The notes below the pieces were generated by a model. That model was not told where the DNA came from, made no database searches, and was given only the letters and a program-made list of their open reading frames with translations. Position numbers and translations under genes: made by a program. From positions 1 through 64,000 of the forward strand of contig NZ_LQOU01000010.1 of assembly GCF_002102155.1 (NCBI RefSeq): a stretch of DNA of 64,000 bases. Reading direction: 5' to 3'. This stretch comes from Mycobacterium europaeum. GTDB taxonomy: Bacteria; Actinomycetota; Actinomycetes; Mycobacteriales; Mycobacteriaceae. This document shows positions 48,984 to 58,080 of the stretch, piece by piece. Every line of letters begins with the position of its first letter. The first letter of the stretch is position 1.

Positions 48984-50920
48984 TACCCAATCCTTCTAAG
49001 AAATCCCGATCTGACCAATTCTTCAACCGTGCCAGTATTCCCGAACTCGTCTATGATTCGGTATTGTTGACCGCCGCCGGGTTGATGAAACCAAGACGCT
49101 ACTTGTGATTGCTCAATATGCCAGCCTGGTGGCAGGGCCGTTGGGTCCTGGACTACGTATTGAAAGTATGGTTTGAGGGCGCTCTCTGGCGGAAGTGCTA
49201 CCTGCGCGAAGGGTGTTCCATCGGGAGCAAGGTAGCCGCCGCCCGGGTAGCCGAACCGGCTCAACACAGCGCCTCGCGGCAAGTCTGCGTCGGGAATTAT
49301 CGTTCCCGGAACCGCGTACGGTTTCGTCGACAGCGTGTCATCTGGATAAATCAGGCTGCCGTCCGGATTGGTGAACTCCGGACCCGGGTCGACCGGGCGG
49401 TACCCATGGAACAACTCGTGCTCAGGGGGCAGGGGCGGCGGCGGTGGTGAACCCGGCGGTACCGGCGGCGGATGGCCGTCCGGCGCCACAGGCATATGCG
49501 GGCCCGCGGGGACATGTTCGGGGGGAATCTCTCCACCGCCTGTGGGCCCGTGCGGCGCGTGCTCGACGACGGGCGGAGGGCCGGGGTGGGCGCCGGGCAC
49601 GGGTTGTCCGCTGACGTCCGGAAGTGGTGAGCCATGCGGGGACAGGTCGGCTTCGGCTGTCGCCGCACGCATCTCGGCCGCGCTCAGCGCGCGGGGGAGG
49701 ACGTTGTCTGCCGAAAGACCCTGCAGCGCTTCGCGACTGAACAGCGTCTTCAGCCCTTGCCAGGCCACCTCGCCGCCTGCTTTGAGTCCGTAGCCGCCCA
49801 CTGCCGTCGTAATCGCACTCCACAACGGTTCCGGCGTGGCTTCCACCTTCCCGGGATCCGGCGTTCGCATGCCGGTCAACTTGCCGCTGTTGAAGGTGTA
49901 GGACGTGCCGGTGGCCTGATCAAAGAATTCGCCCGTACCGTCCTTCAGCTGCCCGAAGACCTGGACGGGCTGCCCGTCGACCCTGTAGGTGAAGGTGAAA
50001 TGGCCGTCGGGAGTGGTACTCACCGACGCGGGGTCGATGTTGTTGTAGTTGGGGATCTTTCCGAGGTCGTCGAGCGCCTTCGCGAGGTCTGCCTTGAGCT
50101 TGGGCAGCCTGGCGCTGGCCGCCTCGCCCTCCGGTGATCCGGGCCCGTGGGCATAAAGGTCCGCGATGGCTTTATCCAGAGCCGCCTGTGCGGCGCGCAC
50201 TTTGCCCATTTGATCCACCACAGCCTGGTCGGTGATCCGCCGGATGTTGGCCAGCGCTTTCTGCTGGTCATCGGATGGCGGTGCGACGCCGTCGCTGTCG
50301 ATCCCGTGTAGCGGGGCGCCGTCGTAGCCGTCGGTATGCAAACTGTCCAGCGATTTCTGCAGACAGCCGGCGTAGCCGTCGCGTATCGAATGCAGTTGGG
50401 CCAAAGCGGCTTTGGTGTCCCGCAGGGCATCGCTTTCACAGGTGTTGATGAGCCCATGGAGTGCGTCGACGTCCGCCGCGCTGAGGCTCTTGTCTTGCAG
50501 CATGGCGACGGCCTGGCGGATCAAGCCGGAAATCTCCGCCAGTTGGGAGTCCAGGTTGGCGATCTGGCTGGCGGCGGTGCGTTGCGCTTCGGCCAAGGCG
50601 GCTGCGATGTTCTCCAGGTCGACACCGATCTTGGGTAACCGAAGGGACTCAACGCCCAGAGACTTCGCCACCCGTTGCACTTCTGCCGAGTCGTTGATGG
50701 GGTGGTCGCCACTCTGATGGTTCCAGGCCGCGTCGAAGCGGCTGCGCGCTTGCTCGAACGCGTGGTCGGCCTCCGCCGTGCAGCGCCCGGCTTCCCGGAA
50801 AGCCTCGGCCAGACGGGAGATGTGCAACGGCTCACCGGCCTGCAGACTGCGGTTGATCGCCCAGGGGTCGCCACCGGCCTCAGCGATCAGCGCATCAATG
50901 TCTATGTAGGGCAGGCCCAC
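48983..50920 (-). CDS. exported toxin with C-terminal TNT (NAD+ glycohydrolase) domain
   Basis: The 645-aa protein is a polymorphic toxin. The N-terminus (1-290) is helical, with RFDAAWNHQSGDHPIND (61-77), shared by mycobacterial type VII-related proteins, and a YNNID (YxxxD) at 292-296. A strand-rich part (300-355), a helical part and a Pro/Gly-rich linker (about 440-500) follow. The C-terminal TNT domain (about 520-645) has RFGYPGGGYLAPDGTPF (R555), ALPPESALKPY and SWFHQPGGGQQY, where Q619 fits the catalytic Gln of TNT (Q822 of CpnT). Related domains have YHxY where this protein has YFQY. GTG 50920 lacks a good ribosome binding site; a uORF overlaps it. Confidence 0.85.
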   Translation of the reverse strand: MGLPYIDIDALIAEAGGDPWAINRSLQAGEPLHISRLAEAFREAGRCTAEADHAFEQARSRFDAAWNHQSGDHPINDSAEVQRVAKSLGVESLRLPKIGVDLENIAAALAEAQRTAASQIANLDSQLAEISGLIRQAVAMLQDKSLSAADVDALHGLINTCESDALRDTKAALAQLHSIRDGYAGCLQKSLDSLHTDGYDGAPLHGIDSDGVAPPSDDQQKALANIRRITDQAVVDQMGKVRAAQAALDKAIADLYAHGPGSPEGEAASARLPKLKADLAKALDDLGKIPNYNNIDPASVSTTPDGHFTFTYRVDGQPVQVFGQLKDGTGEFFDQATGTSYTFNSGKLTGMRTPDPGKVEATPEPLWSAITTAVGGYGLKAGGEVAWQGLKTLFSREALQGLSADNVLPRALSAAEMRAATAEADLSPHGSPLPDVSGQPVPGAHPGPPPVVEHAPHGPTGGGEIPPEHVPAGPHMPVAPDGHPPPVPPGSPPPPPLPPEHELFHGYRPVDPGPEFTNPDGSLIYPDDTLSTKPYAVPGTIIPDADLPRGAVLSRFGYPGGGYLAPDGTPFAQVALPPESALKPYFQYVVQDPTALPPGWHIEQSQVASWFHQPGGGQQYRIIDEFGNTGTVEELVRSGFLRRIG

Positions 50921-50955
50921 AACACCGCACCCGGGCGTCCCACCGCGACGAACAT
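50902..50955 (-). CDS. candidate upstream ORF overlapping the toxin start
   Basis: ATG 50955 follows a strong AGGAGGGG (50961-50968) by five bases, and its 17-codon frame ends at TAG 50902, inside the toxin gene in another frame. The toxin's GTG at 50920 has no such site of its own. Translation of the toxin could be coupled to this uORF by re-initiation. Coding status is uncertain. Confidence 0.4.
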   Translation of the reverse strand: MFVAVGRPGAVLWACPT

Positions 50956-51102
50956 TGCCACCCCTCCTGAGCTGGCAATGACGCTAGCGGCGCGAACGCG
51001 GGCGTCAATTCACATGGATGTGTGTCGCCGCGCCGCCGTCAGATCAAGATGGCCTGACACAGCAGGCCGACGAACGGCGCCCTGGTGACGCCAATATTCA
51101 AA

Positions 51103-51189
51103 TGTGGGCGAAGGGGGACTTGAACCCCCACGTCCCGAAGGACACTGGCACCTGAAGCCAGCGCGTCTGCCATTCCGCCACTCGCCCGC
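51103..51189 (-). tRNA. tRNA-Leu (anticodon CAG)
   Basis: On the minus strand an 87-nt cloverleaf runs from GCGGGCG to CGCCCACA. The anticodon stem CTGGC encloses the loop with CAG, there is a long variable arm (TGTCCTTCGGGACG), and the T-arm is GGGGGTTCAAGTCCCCC. CCA is not encoded. The acceptor stem has one C-A mismatch at the second pair. It reads CUG codons. It lies between the TNT toxin gene and fhaA. Confidence 0.93.
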
Positions 51190-51429
51190 AAAAACAACCG
51201 ATGGACCATACCACTCTAATAGCCGCATTCCCCAACTGCCTGGTCGGGCCCGGAAGCCGGGCGGCGCTGCGGGGCAACGCCTCTGATCAGGGCGGACGCA
51301 GTTCTCAGAGTTTCGACGGTGCCGCGACGCCATGCGCTCCCGATACCATGCTGGAGTGAGACGTCATCCCGCGCATCGTTTGCCGCCCGGTGGCGATACG
51401 CGTCGGCAGGTGCGGACGAACGCCGGGGC

Positions 51430-53094
51430 ATGAGTAGCCAACGGGGGCTCGCGGCGCGCATCGAGCGCAAGCTCGAGGCGACCGTCGACAATGCGTTCGC
51501 CCGAGTCTTCGGCGGATCGATCGTCCCGCAGGAGGTGGAGGCCCTGCTGCGCCGCGAGGCCCGCGACGGCGTCCAGCGACTGCACGGAAATCGGTTTTTG
51601 GCCCCCAACGAATACATCATTACCCTCGGAAGGCACGACTTCGAGAAGGTGGGCGCCGACCCCGATCTCACGTCGGGCGCTTTCGCTAGGTACTTGGCCG
51701 ACTACATCCGTGAACAGGAGTGGCAAACGTATGGTGATGTGGTCGTCCGGTTCGAGCAGTCGTCGAACCTGCGTACCGGCCAGTACCGCGCCCGTGGTGC
51801 TGTCAACCCCGATGTGCAGCCCCGCCCGACAGGCAATGAGCCCGTCCGGCCACAATCAAGTAATGCGTTCGGCGCAGAACGAGGAGTAGCACCAATGACT
51901 GACGATTCGAGCTACCGCGGGGCTCAGGGGCCGGGGCGGCCCAGCGACGAGTATTACGACGACCGCTACGGGCGTCCGCAAGAGGGTAGCGCAGAACCGC
52001 AGGGGGGACCTGACCCGCGCGGTGGGTATCCGCCGCCCGAGCAGAGCGGCTACCCGCCGCAGCAGGGCTACCCCCCACCGCGGCAGCCCGAGCAGGGCCA
52101 AGGCGGCTACCCCGAGCAGGGCCAAGGCGGCTACCCGGAACAGGGCGGCTATCAAGCCCCGGGCGGCTACCCCGACCAGCGCGGGTACCAAGGCCCGGGG
52201 GGATACCCCGAGCAGCGCGGCTATCAGGGCCAAGGCGGGGGATACCCCGAGCAGGGCCAAAGCGGTTACGCGCCGCAATACGAGCAGCGCCCTCCCGCCC
52301 CCGGCGGGTACGGGGGCCAAGGCTACGACCAGGGTTACCGCCAGGGCGGCGGGTACGGGCCACCCGCCGGCGGTCAGCCCGGCGGTGGCCCGCAGGGCTA
52401 CGGCGGGTACGGCGAATACGGCCGCGGACCGGCGCGCCCGGAGGAGGGTGGCTACGCGCCGCCCGAGCAGCGGCCGGCCTACCCCGAGCAGGGCGCCGGC
52501 GGGTACGAGCAGGGCGGCGGGTACGAGCAGGGCGGCGGGTACGAGCAGGGCGGCGGTTATGAGCAGCCCGGCGGCTACGAGCAGGGCTACCCGCAGGGCG
52601 GCGGCTACGGCCGGCAGGACTACGCCGGCGACTACACGCAGTACGCCGAGAACGTCCCGGGCGGGGGATACCCCGGCCAGGGCGGCGGGTACGCCGAGGC
52701 TCCGCAGCGCGACTACGAGTACGGCCAGCAGGCGGACTATGGCCAGGCCGCCGACTACGGCCAGCAGGCCGGCGGCTACGGCGCTTACGGCGGCTACGGG
52801 GCGGCCGGGACGACGGTCACCCTGCAGCTCGACGACGGCAGCGGCCGCACCTATCAGCTGCGGGAGGGCTCCAACATCGTGGGGCGCGGACAAGACGCCC
52901 AATTCCGGTTGCCCGACACCGGCGTGTCACGGCGTCACCTCGAGATCCGGTGGGACGGGCAGGTGGCGCTCCTTTCGGACCTCAACTCGACCAACGGCAC
53001 CACCGTGAACAACGCGCCCGTACAGGAGTGGCAGTTGGCCGATGGTGACGTGATCCGCCTGGGCCACTCGGAGATCATCGTCCGGATCCACTGA
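51430..53094 (+). CDS. fhaA: FHA domain protein FhaA
   Basis: The 554-aa protein has an N-terminal DUF3662 domain (1-115, IVPQEVEALLRREA, NRFLAPNEYIITLGRHDFEKVGADP). A long Gly/Tyr/Pro/Gln-rich repeat region (about 175-460, many GGYPEQG units) follows. The C-terminal FHA domain (about 465-554) has IVGRGQDAQFRLPDTGVSRRH and LNSTNGT, the pThr-binding residues. FhaA reads phosphorylated partners such as MviN and polar cell-wall factors. It is the first gene of the fhaA-pknB cluster. The M. tuberculosis protein has 527 aa, so this repeat region is longer. ATG 51430 has only a weak ribosome binding site. Confidence 0.96.
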   Translation: MSSQRGLAARIERKLEATVDNAFARVFGGSIVPQEVEALLRREARDGVQRLHGNRFLAPNEYIITLGRHDFEKVGADPDLTSGAFARYLADYIREQEWQTYGDVVVRFEQSSNLRTGQYRARGAVNPDVQPRPTGNEPVRPQSSNAFGAERGVAPMTDDSSYRGAQGPGRPSDEYYDDRYGRPQEGSAEPQGGPDPRGGYPPPEQSGYPPQQGYPPPRQPEQGQGGYPEQGQGGYPEQGGYQAPGGYPDQRGYQGPGGYPEQRGYQGQGGGYPEQGQSGYAPQYEQRPPAPGGYGGQGYDQGYRQGGGYGPPAGGQPGGGPQGYGGYGEYGRGPARPEEGGYAPPEQRPAYPEQGAGGYEQGGGYEQGGGYEQGGGYEQPGGYEQGYPQGGGYGRQDYAGDYTQYAENVPGGGYPGQGGGYAEAPQRDYEYGQQADYGQAADYGQQAGGYGAYGGYGAAGTTVTLQLDDGSGRTYQLREGSNIVGRGQDAQFRLPDTGVSRRHLEIRWDGQVALLSDLNSTNGTTVNNAPVQEWQLADGDVIRLGHSEIIVRIH

Positions 53095-53217
53095 CCCGCT
53101 GGCTCAACGCTGCCCTGCTTCTCCCCGCCTCGACCACCGTCCAAGTATCGTGACGTTGCCGATGTGCTCGGGGTCACGGGCGCCAGGGGGATGACGCCAG
53201 GACGGAAAGGACGCCAG

Positions 53218-53685
53218 ATGCAGGGACTCGTACTGCAGCTGACGCGCGCCGGATTTTTGATGTTGTTGTGGGTATTCATCTGGTCCGTGTTGCGGATCTT
53301 GCGGACCGATATCTATGCCCCCACCGGTGCCGTCATGGTGCGCCGGGGTTTGGCGTTGCGCAGCACCCTGCTGCCGTCGCGGCAACGCCGGCACGCCGCG
53401 CGCTATCTGGTGGTGACCGAGGGGGCGTTGGCCGGGGCGCGCATCACACTCAGCGGGCAGCCGGTGTTGATCGGGCGGGCCGACGACTCGACCCTGGTGC
53501 TCACCGACGACTACGCCTCGACGCGGCACGCCCGGCTGTCCCAGCGCGGTTCGGAATGGTATGTCGAGGATCTAGGATCGACCAACGGCACTTACCTTGA
53601 CAGGGCAAAGGTGACGACTGCGGTACGAGTTCCCATAGGGACGCCGATTCGGATCGGCAAGACGGCGATCGAGCTGCGCCCGTGA
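53218..53685 (+). CDS. fhaB: membrane-anchored FHA protein FhaB (FipA)
   Basis: The 155-aa protein starts at ATG 53218, preceded by GGAAAGGACG. An N-terminal membrane helix (about 10-28, GFLMLLWVFIWSVLRIL) is followed by the FHA domain (about 75-150) with VLIGRADDSTLVLTDDYASTRHARL and DLGSTNGTYLD. It binds phospho-FtsZ and FtsQ in the divisome under oxidative stress in M. tuberculosis. Its stop overlaps pstP (GTGA). Confidence 0.95.
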   Translation: MQGLVLQLTRAGFLMLLWVFIWSVLRILRTDIYAPTGAVMVRRGLALRSTLLPSRQRRHAARYLVVTEGALAGARITLSGQPVLIGRADDSTLVLTDDYASTRHARLSQRGSEWYVEDLGSTNGTYLDRAKVTTAVRVPIGTPIRIGKTAIELRP

Positions 53686-55199
53686 CCCTGGTCCTGCGTT
53701 ACGCCGCGCGCAGCGATCGCGGCCTGGTACGTGCCAACAACGAAGATTCCGTATACGCCGGTGCGCGGCTGCTCGCCCTTGCCGACGGCATGGGCGGCCA
53801 CGCCGCGGGCGAGGTCGCGTCCCAGCTGGTGATCGCCGCACTGGCCCACCTCGACGACGACGATCCCGGCGGCGACCTGCTGGCCCAGCTCGACGCCGCC
53901 GTGCGCGCGGGCAATGCGGCCATCGCGGCGCAGGTGGAGGCGGAGCCCGAGCTCGAAGGGATGGGCACCACGCTCACCGCGATCCTGTTCGCGGGCGACC
54001 GGATCGGCTTGGTGCACATCGGCGACTCGCGCGGCTATCTGCTGCGTGACGGTGAGCTGACGCAGATCACCAAGGACGACACCTTCGTCCAGACCCTGGT
54101 CGACGAGGGCCGTATCACCCGCGAAGAGGCACACAGCCATCCGCAGCGGTCGCTGATCATGCGCGCGCTGACCGGTCACGAGGTGGAACCGACGCTGACC
54201 ATGCGCGAGGCGCGCGCCGGCGACCGCTACCTGCTCTGCTCTGACGGGCTCAGCGACCCCGTCAGCGACGAGACGATCCTCGAAGCGCTGCAGATTCCGG
54301 ACGTGGCCGAGGCCGCCTACCGCCTCATCGAATTGGCGCTGCGCGGCGGCGGCCCGGACAACGTGACCGTGGTGGTCGCCGACGTCGTCGACTACGACTA
54401 CGGCCAGACCCAACCGATCCTCGCCGGCGCGGTGTCCGGTGACGACGACCAGATGACGTTGCCCAACACCTCCGCGGGCCGCGCCTCGGCGATCAGGCCC
54501 CGCGAGGAAGCCGCCAAACGCGTTGCGCCACAACCGGAAACCCCGAATCGGCCCCGCTGGCCGCGGCGGCGAATGTTCTTCGTCGTGACGTTGGCGGTGT
54601 TGTTCGTTCTCTCGGGCCTGGCCATCGCGTGGTGGGTGATCGAGCGCAACTATTACGTCACCGAATACGACGGCAAGGTCTCGATCGTCCGCGGAATTCA
54701 GGGGTCGTTGTTGGGTGTGCCCCTGCAGGAGCCCTACCTGGTCGGCTGCCTGAGCGCGCGCAACGAGCTCTCGCTGATCAGTTATGGCCAATCCGGTCAC
54801 TCGAACTGCCAGCTGATGACGGTGCGGGACTTGCGCCGTCCCGGGCAGGTCCAGGTGCAGACCGGGCTGCCCGGCGGCAGCCTGGACCAGGCCGAGTCAC
54901 AGCTCCGGCAATTGCTGGCCGAATACCTGCTGCCGACCTGTCCGTCGCCCCGCGCCACGTCGCCGCCGGGGTCCCCGGCCCCCGGGAGCGGCACCCCCGA
55001 GTCAAGTGTCGCGGCATCGCCAGCATCAACCACTCCGCCGACCACCGCTTCCTCCAGCCCCAGCGCCCCGGCCACCACGAGCGCCGCAGGCGGCCCCGCG
55101 ACCTCTTCGCCGGTGGGCCCCACGACCACTTCCCAGACGGTCACCGCGCTTCCAGCGCCTCCACTTCAACCGGGCATTGACTGCCGGACGGTTGCATGA
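53682..55199 (+). CDS. pstP: PP2C-type Ser/Thr phosphatase PstP
   Basis: The 505-aa protein has a PPM catalytic domain (1-240) with metal-binding D35-G-M-G-G, DSRGYL, DGLSDP and GGPDNVTVVV. A cytoplasmic linker, one membrane helix (about 288-312, FFVVTLAVLFVLSGLAIAW) and an extracellular Pro/Ser/Thr-rich tail follow. It removes phosphate from PknA, PknB and their substrates. GTG 53682 overlaps the fhaB stop, and rodA overlaps its stop. Confidence 0.97.
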   Translation: MTLVLRYAARSDRGLVRANNEDSVYAGARLLALADGMGGHAAGEVASQLVIAALAHLDDDDPGGDLLAQLDAAVRAGNAAIAAQVEAEPELEGMGTTLTAILFAGDRIGLVHIGDSRGYLLRDGELTQITKDDTFVQTLVDEGRITREEAHSHPQRSLIMRALTGHEVEPTLTMREARAGDRYLLCSDGLSDPVSDETILEALQIPDVAEAAYRLIELALRGGGPDNVTVVVADVVDYDYGQTQPILAGAVSGDDDQMTLPNTSAGRASAIRPREEAAKRVAPQPETPNRPRWPRRRMFFVVTLAVLFVLSGLAIAWWVIERNYYVTEYDGKVSIVRGIQGSLLGVPLQEPYLVGCLSARNELSLISYGQSGHSNCQLMTVRDLRRPGQVQVQTGLPGGSLDQAESQLRQLLAEYLLPTCPSPRATSPPGSPAPGSGTPESSVAASPASTTPPTTASSSPSAPATTSAAGGPATSSPVGPTTTSQTVTALPAPPLQPGIDCRTVA

Positions 55200-56605
55200 C
55201 CACACAACTGCAGCCGCCCGTCGCGGTCACGCCTCCGCTGCCCACCCGCCGCAACGCCGAGCTGCTGCTGCTGTGCTTCGCCGCAGCCATCACCGTCGCC
55301 GCGCTGCTGATCGTCGAGGCCAACCAGGACCGCGAAGTGCGCTGGAATGTCGTCACCTACGGACTGATGTTCCTGCTCGTATTCGGTTCGGCGCACCTGG
55401 CCATCAGGCGCTTCGCCCCCTATACCGACCCGCTGCTGTTGCCAATTGTGGCGCTGCTCAACGGGCTTGGGCTGGTGATGATCCATCGGCTCGACCTGGT
55501 CGACAACCAGATGAGCGGCCGCAATCACCCCAGCGCCACCCAGCAGATGATGTGGACGGTGGTCGGGGTCGTCGCGTTCGCGCTCGTGGTCACGTTTCTC
55601 AAAGACCATCGACAGCTCGCGCGGTATGGCTACATATGCGGGATCACCGGCCTGGTGCTGCTGGTGATTCCCGCCCTGCTGCCGGCGTCGCTGTCCGAAC
55701 AGAACGGCGCGAAGATCTGGATTCGGTTCCCCGGCTTCTCATTTCAGCCCGCCGAGTTCTCCAAGATCCTGCTGCTGATCTTCTTCTCCGCCGTCTTGAT
55801 CGCCAAGCGGGGCCTATTCAACAGCGTCGGAAAGCATTTCATGGGCCTGACCTTGCCGCGCCCGCGCGATCTCGCGCCGCTGCTGGCCGCGTGGGTGATC
55901 TCGGTGGGCGTGATGGCCTTCGAGAAGGACCTCGGCACCTCGCTGCTGCTCTACGCGTCGTTCTTGGTCGTGGTTTACCTTGCGACACAACGATTCAGCT
56001 GGGTTGTGATCGGCCTGCTGCTGTTCGCGGTGGGCAGCGTCATCGCGTATTTCATCTTCGCGCACGTGCGGGTCCGCGTGCAGATGTGGTGGGACCCGTT
56101 CTCCGACCCCGACGGCAGCGGCTACCAGATCGTGCAGTCGCTGTTCAGTTTCGCCACGGGCGGCATCTTCGGCACCGGACTCGGCAACGGCCAGCCCGAT
56201 ACCGTGCCAGCCGCGTCGACCGACTTCATCATCGCCGCCTTCGGTGAAGAACTCGGTCTCGTCGGGCTCGCCAGCATCTTGATGCTCTACACCATCGTCA
56301 TCATCCGGGGCATGCGCACCGCGATCGCTACGCGGGACAGCTTCGGCAAGCTGCTGGCCGCGGGTCTGGCCTCCACCCTGGCCATCCAGTTGTTCATCGT
56401 CGTCGGCGGTGTCACGCAACTCATCCCGTTGACCGGGCTGACCACACCGTGGATGTCCTACGGCGGATCGTCGCTGCTCGCCAACTACATACTGCTGGCG
56501 ATCATCGCTCGCATCTCCAACAGCGCGCGGCACCCCTTGCGCGGCCGGGAGCGCAAGGACGCCCCGCTCGCGGCGGCCAAGACCGAGGTAATCGAGAAGG
56601 TATGA
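55196..56605 (+). CDS. rodA: SEDS-family peptidoglycan glycosyltransferase RodA/FtsW-like
   Basis: The 469-aa polytopic protein has about ten helices. SEDS landmarks include GAKIWIRFPGFSFQPAEFSKILLL, MAFEKDLGTSLLLY and VTQLIPLTGLTTPWMSYGGSSLL. It polymerises lipid II together with its class B PBP partner, here PbpA, whose gene follows with an ATGA overlap. Elongation and polar growth are the expected roles. Confidence 0.96.
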   Translation: MTTQLQPPVAVTPPLPTRRNAELLLLCFAAAITVAALLIVEANQDREVRWNVVTYGLMFLLVFGSAHLAIRRFAPYTDPLLLPIVALLNGLGLVMIHRLDLVDNQMSGRNHPSATQQMMWTVVGVVAFALVVTFLKDHRQLARYGYICGITGLVLLVIPALLPASLSEQNGAKIWIRFPGFSFQPAEFSKILLLIFFSAVLIAKRGLFNSVGKHFMGLTLPRPRDLAPLLAAWVISVGVMAFEKDLGTSLLLYASFLVVVYLATQRFSWVVIGLLLFAVGSVIAYFIFAHVRVRVQMWWDPFSDPDGSGYQIVQSLFSFATGGIFGTGLGNGQPDTVPAASTDFIIAAFGEELGLVGLASILMLYTIVIIRGMRTAIATRDSFGKLLAAGLASTLAIQLFIVVGGVTQLIPLTGLTTPWMSYGGSSLLANYILLAIIARISNSARHPLRGRERKDAPLAAAKTEVIEKV

Positions 56606-58080
56606 ACACCTCTCTGCGCCGCATCTCGCTCACGGTCATGGCCTTGATCGTGCTGCTGCTGATCAACGCCACCATGACGCAGGTGTTCGCGGCCGACTCG
56701 TTGCGCGCGGACCCGCGCAATCAGCGCGTCCTGCTCGACGAGTATTCGCGCCAGCGCGGCCAGATCGTGGCGGGCGGCCAACTCCTGGCCTACTCGGTGG
56801 CCACCGACAGCCGCTTCCGTTTCCTGCGGGTCTACCCCAACCCCGCGGTCTACGCGCCGATCACCGGCTTCTACTCGCTGCGCTACTCCAGCACCGGTCT
56901 GGAGCGTGCCGAGGACCCGCTGCTGAACGGGTCCGACGAGCGGCTGTTCGGGCGTCGGCTCGCCGATTTCTTCACCGGTCGCGACCCCCGCGGCGGCAAC
57001 GTCGACACCACCATCCGACCGCGCGTCCAGCAGGCCGGCTGGGACGCGATGCAGCAGGGCTGCGGCGGGCCGCCGTGCAAGGGCGCCGTCGTCGCCCTCG
57101 AGCCGTCCACCGGCAAGATCTTGGCCATGGTGTCATCGCCGTCCTATGACCCCAACCTGCTCGCGTCGCACGATCCACAGGTCCAGGCGCAGGCGTGGCA
57201 GCGGCTGCGCGACGATCCCGCCAACCCCATGACCAACCGCGCCATCTCGGAGACCTACCCGCCCGGGTCCACGTTCAAGGTCGTCACGACCGCAGCGGCC
57301 CTGGAGGCCGGCGCGACCGATGCCGAGCAGCTGACCGCGGCGCCGTCGATTCAGCTTCCGGACAGCACCGCAACGCTGGAGAACTACGGCGGGCAGCCGT
57401 GCGGCAACCAGCTCACGGTGTCGCTCAAGCAGGCGTTCGCCCTGTCGTGCAACACCGCGTTCGTCCAGCTCGGCATCCACACCGGGTCCGATGCGCTGCG
57501 CAGTATGGCGCACTCGTTCGGCCTGGACAGCACCCCGAGCGTCATCCCGCTGCAGGTCGCGGAGTCGACGGTGGGGATCATCCCGGACGCCGCCGCGCTG
57601 GGCATGTCCAGCATCGGCCAGAAGGACGTCGCGCTGACACCGCTGGAGAACGCTCAGATCGCCGCGACCATCGCGAACGACGGCATCACGATGCAGCCCT
57701 ACCTGATCGACAGCCTCAAGGGCCCCGACCTGGCCAGCATCAGCACCACCATTCCCTATCAGCAGCGCCGCGCGGTGTCTCCCCAGGTCGCCGCTAAGCT
57801 AACAGAGCTGATGGTCGGCGCCGAGAAGGTCGCGCAGCAGAAAGGGGCCATTCCCGGCGTGCAGATCGCATCCAAGACCGGTACCGCAGAGCACGGCACC
57901 GATCCGCGAAATACGCCGCCGCACGCGTGGTACATCGCCTTCGCGCCCGCGCAGACGCCCAAAGTCGCCGTGGCAGTGTTGGTGGAGAATGGCGGCGACC
58001 GCCTGTCCGCGACGGGAGGTGCACTTGCCGCGCCGATCGGACGGGCTGTGATCCAAGCCGCGCTACAGGGAGGACCATGA
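56602..58080 (+). CDS. pbpA: class B penicillin-binding protein PbpA
   Basis: The 492-aa protein has an N-terminal membrane helix (about 10-30), a pedestal domain and a transpeptidase domain with active-site SxxK at S223-K226 (PPGSTFKVV), SCN at 281-283 and KTGT at 424-427. It cross-links peptidoglycan with its SEDS partner RodA. In M. tuberculosis it is a PknB substrate and needed for septum separation. ATG 56602 overlaps the rodA stop and its stop overlaps pknA. Confidence 0.97.
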   Translation: MNTSLRRISLTVMALIVLLLINATMTQVFAADSLRADPRNQRVLLDEYSRQRGQIVAGGQLLAYSVATDSRFRFLRVYPNPAVYAPITGFYSLRYSSTGLERAEDPLLNGSDERLFGRRLADFFTGRDPRGGNVDTTIRPRVQQAGWDAMQQGCGGPPCKGAVVALEPSTGKILAMVSSPSYDPNLLASHDPQVQAQAWQRLRDDPANPMTNRAISETYPPGSTFKVVTTAAALEAGATDAEQLTAAPSIQLPDSTATLENYGGQPCGNQLTVSLKQAFALSCNTAFVQLGIHTGSDALRSMAHSFGLDSTPSVIPLQVAESTVGIIPDAAALGMSSIGQKDVALTPLENAQIAATIANDGITMQPYLIDSLKGPDLASISTTIPYQQRRAVSPQVAAKLTELMVGAEKVAQQKGAIPGVQIASKTGTAEHGTDPRNTPPHAWYIAFAPAQTPKVAVAVLVENGGDRLSATGGALAAPIGRAVIQAALQGGP

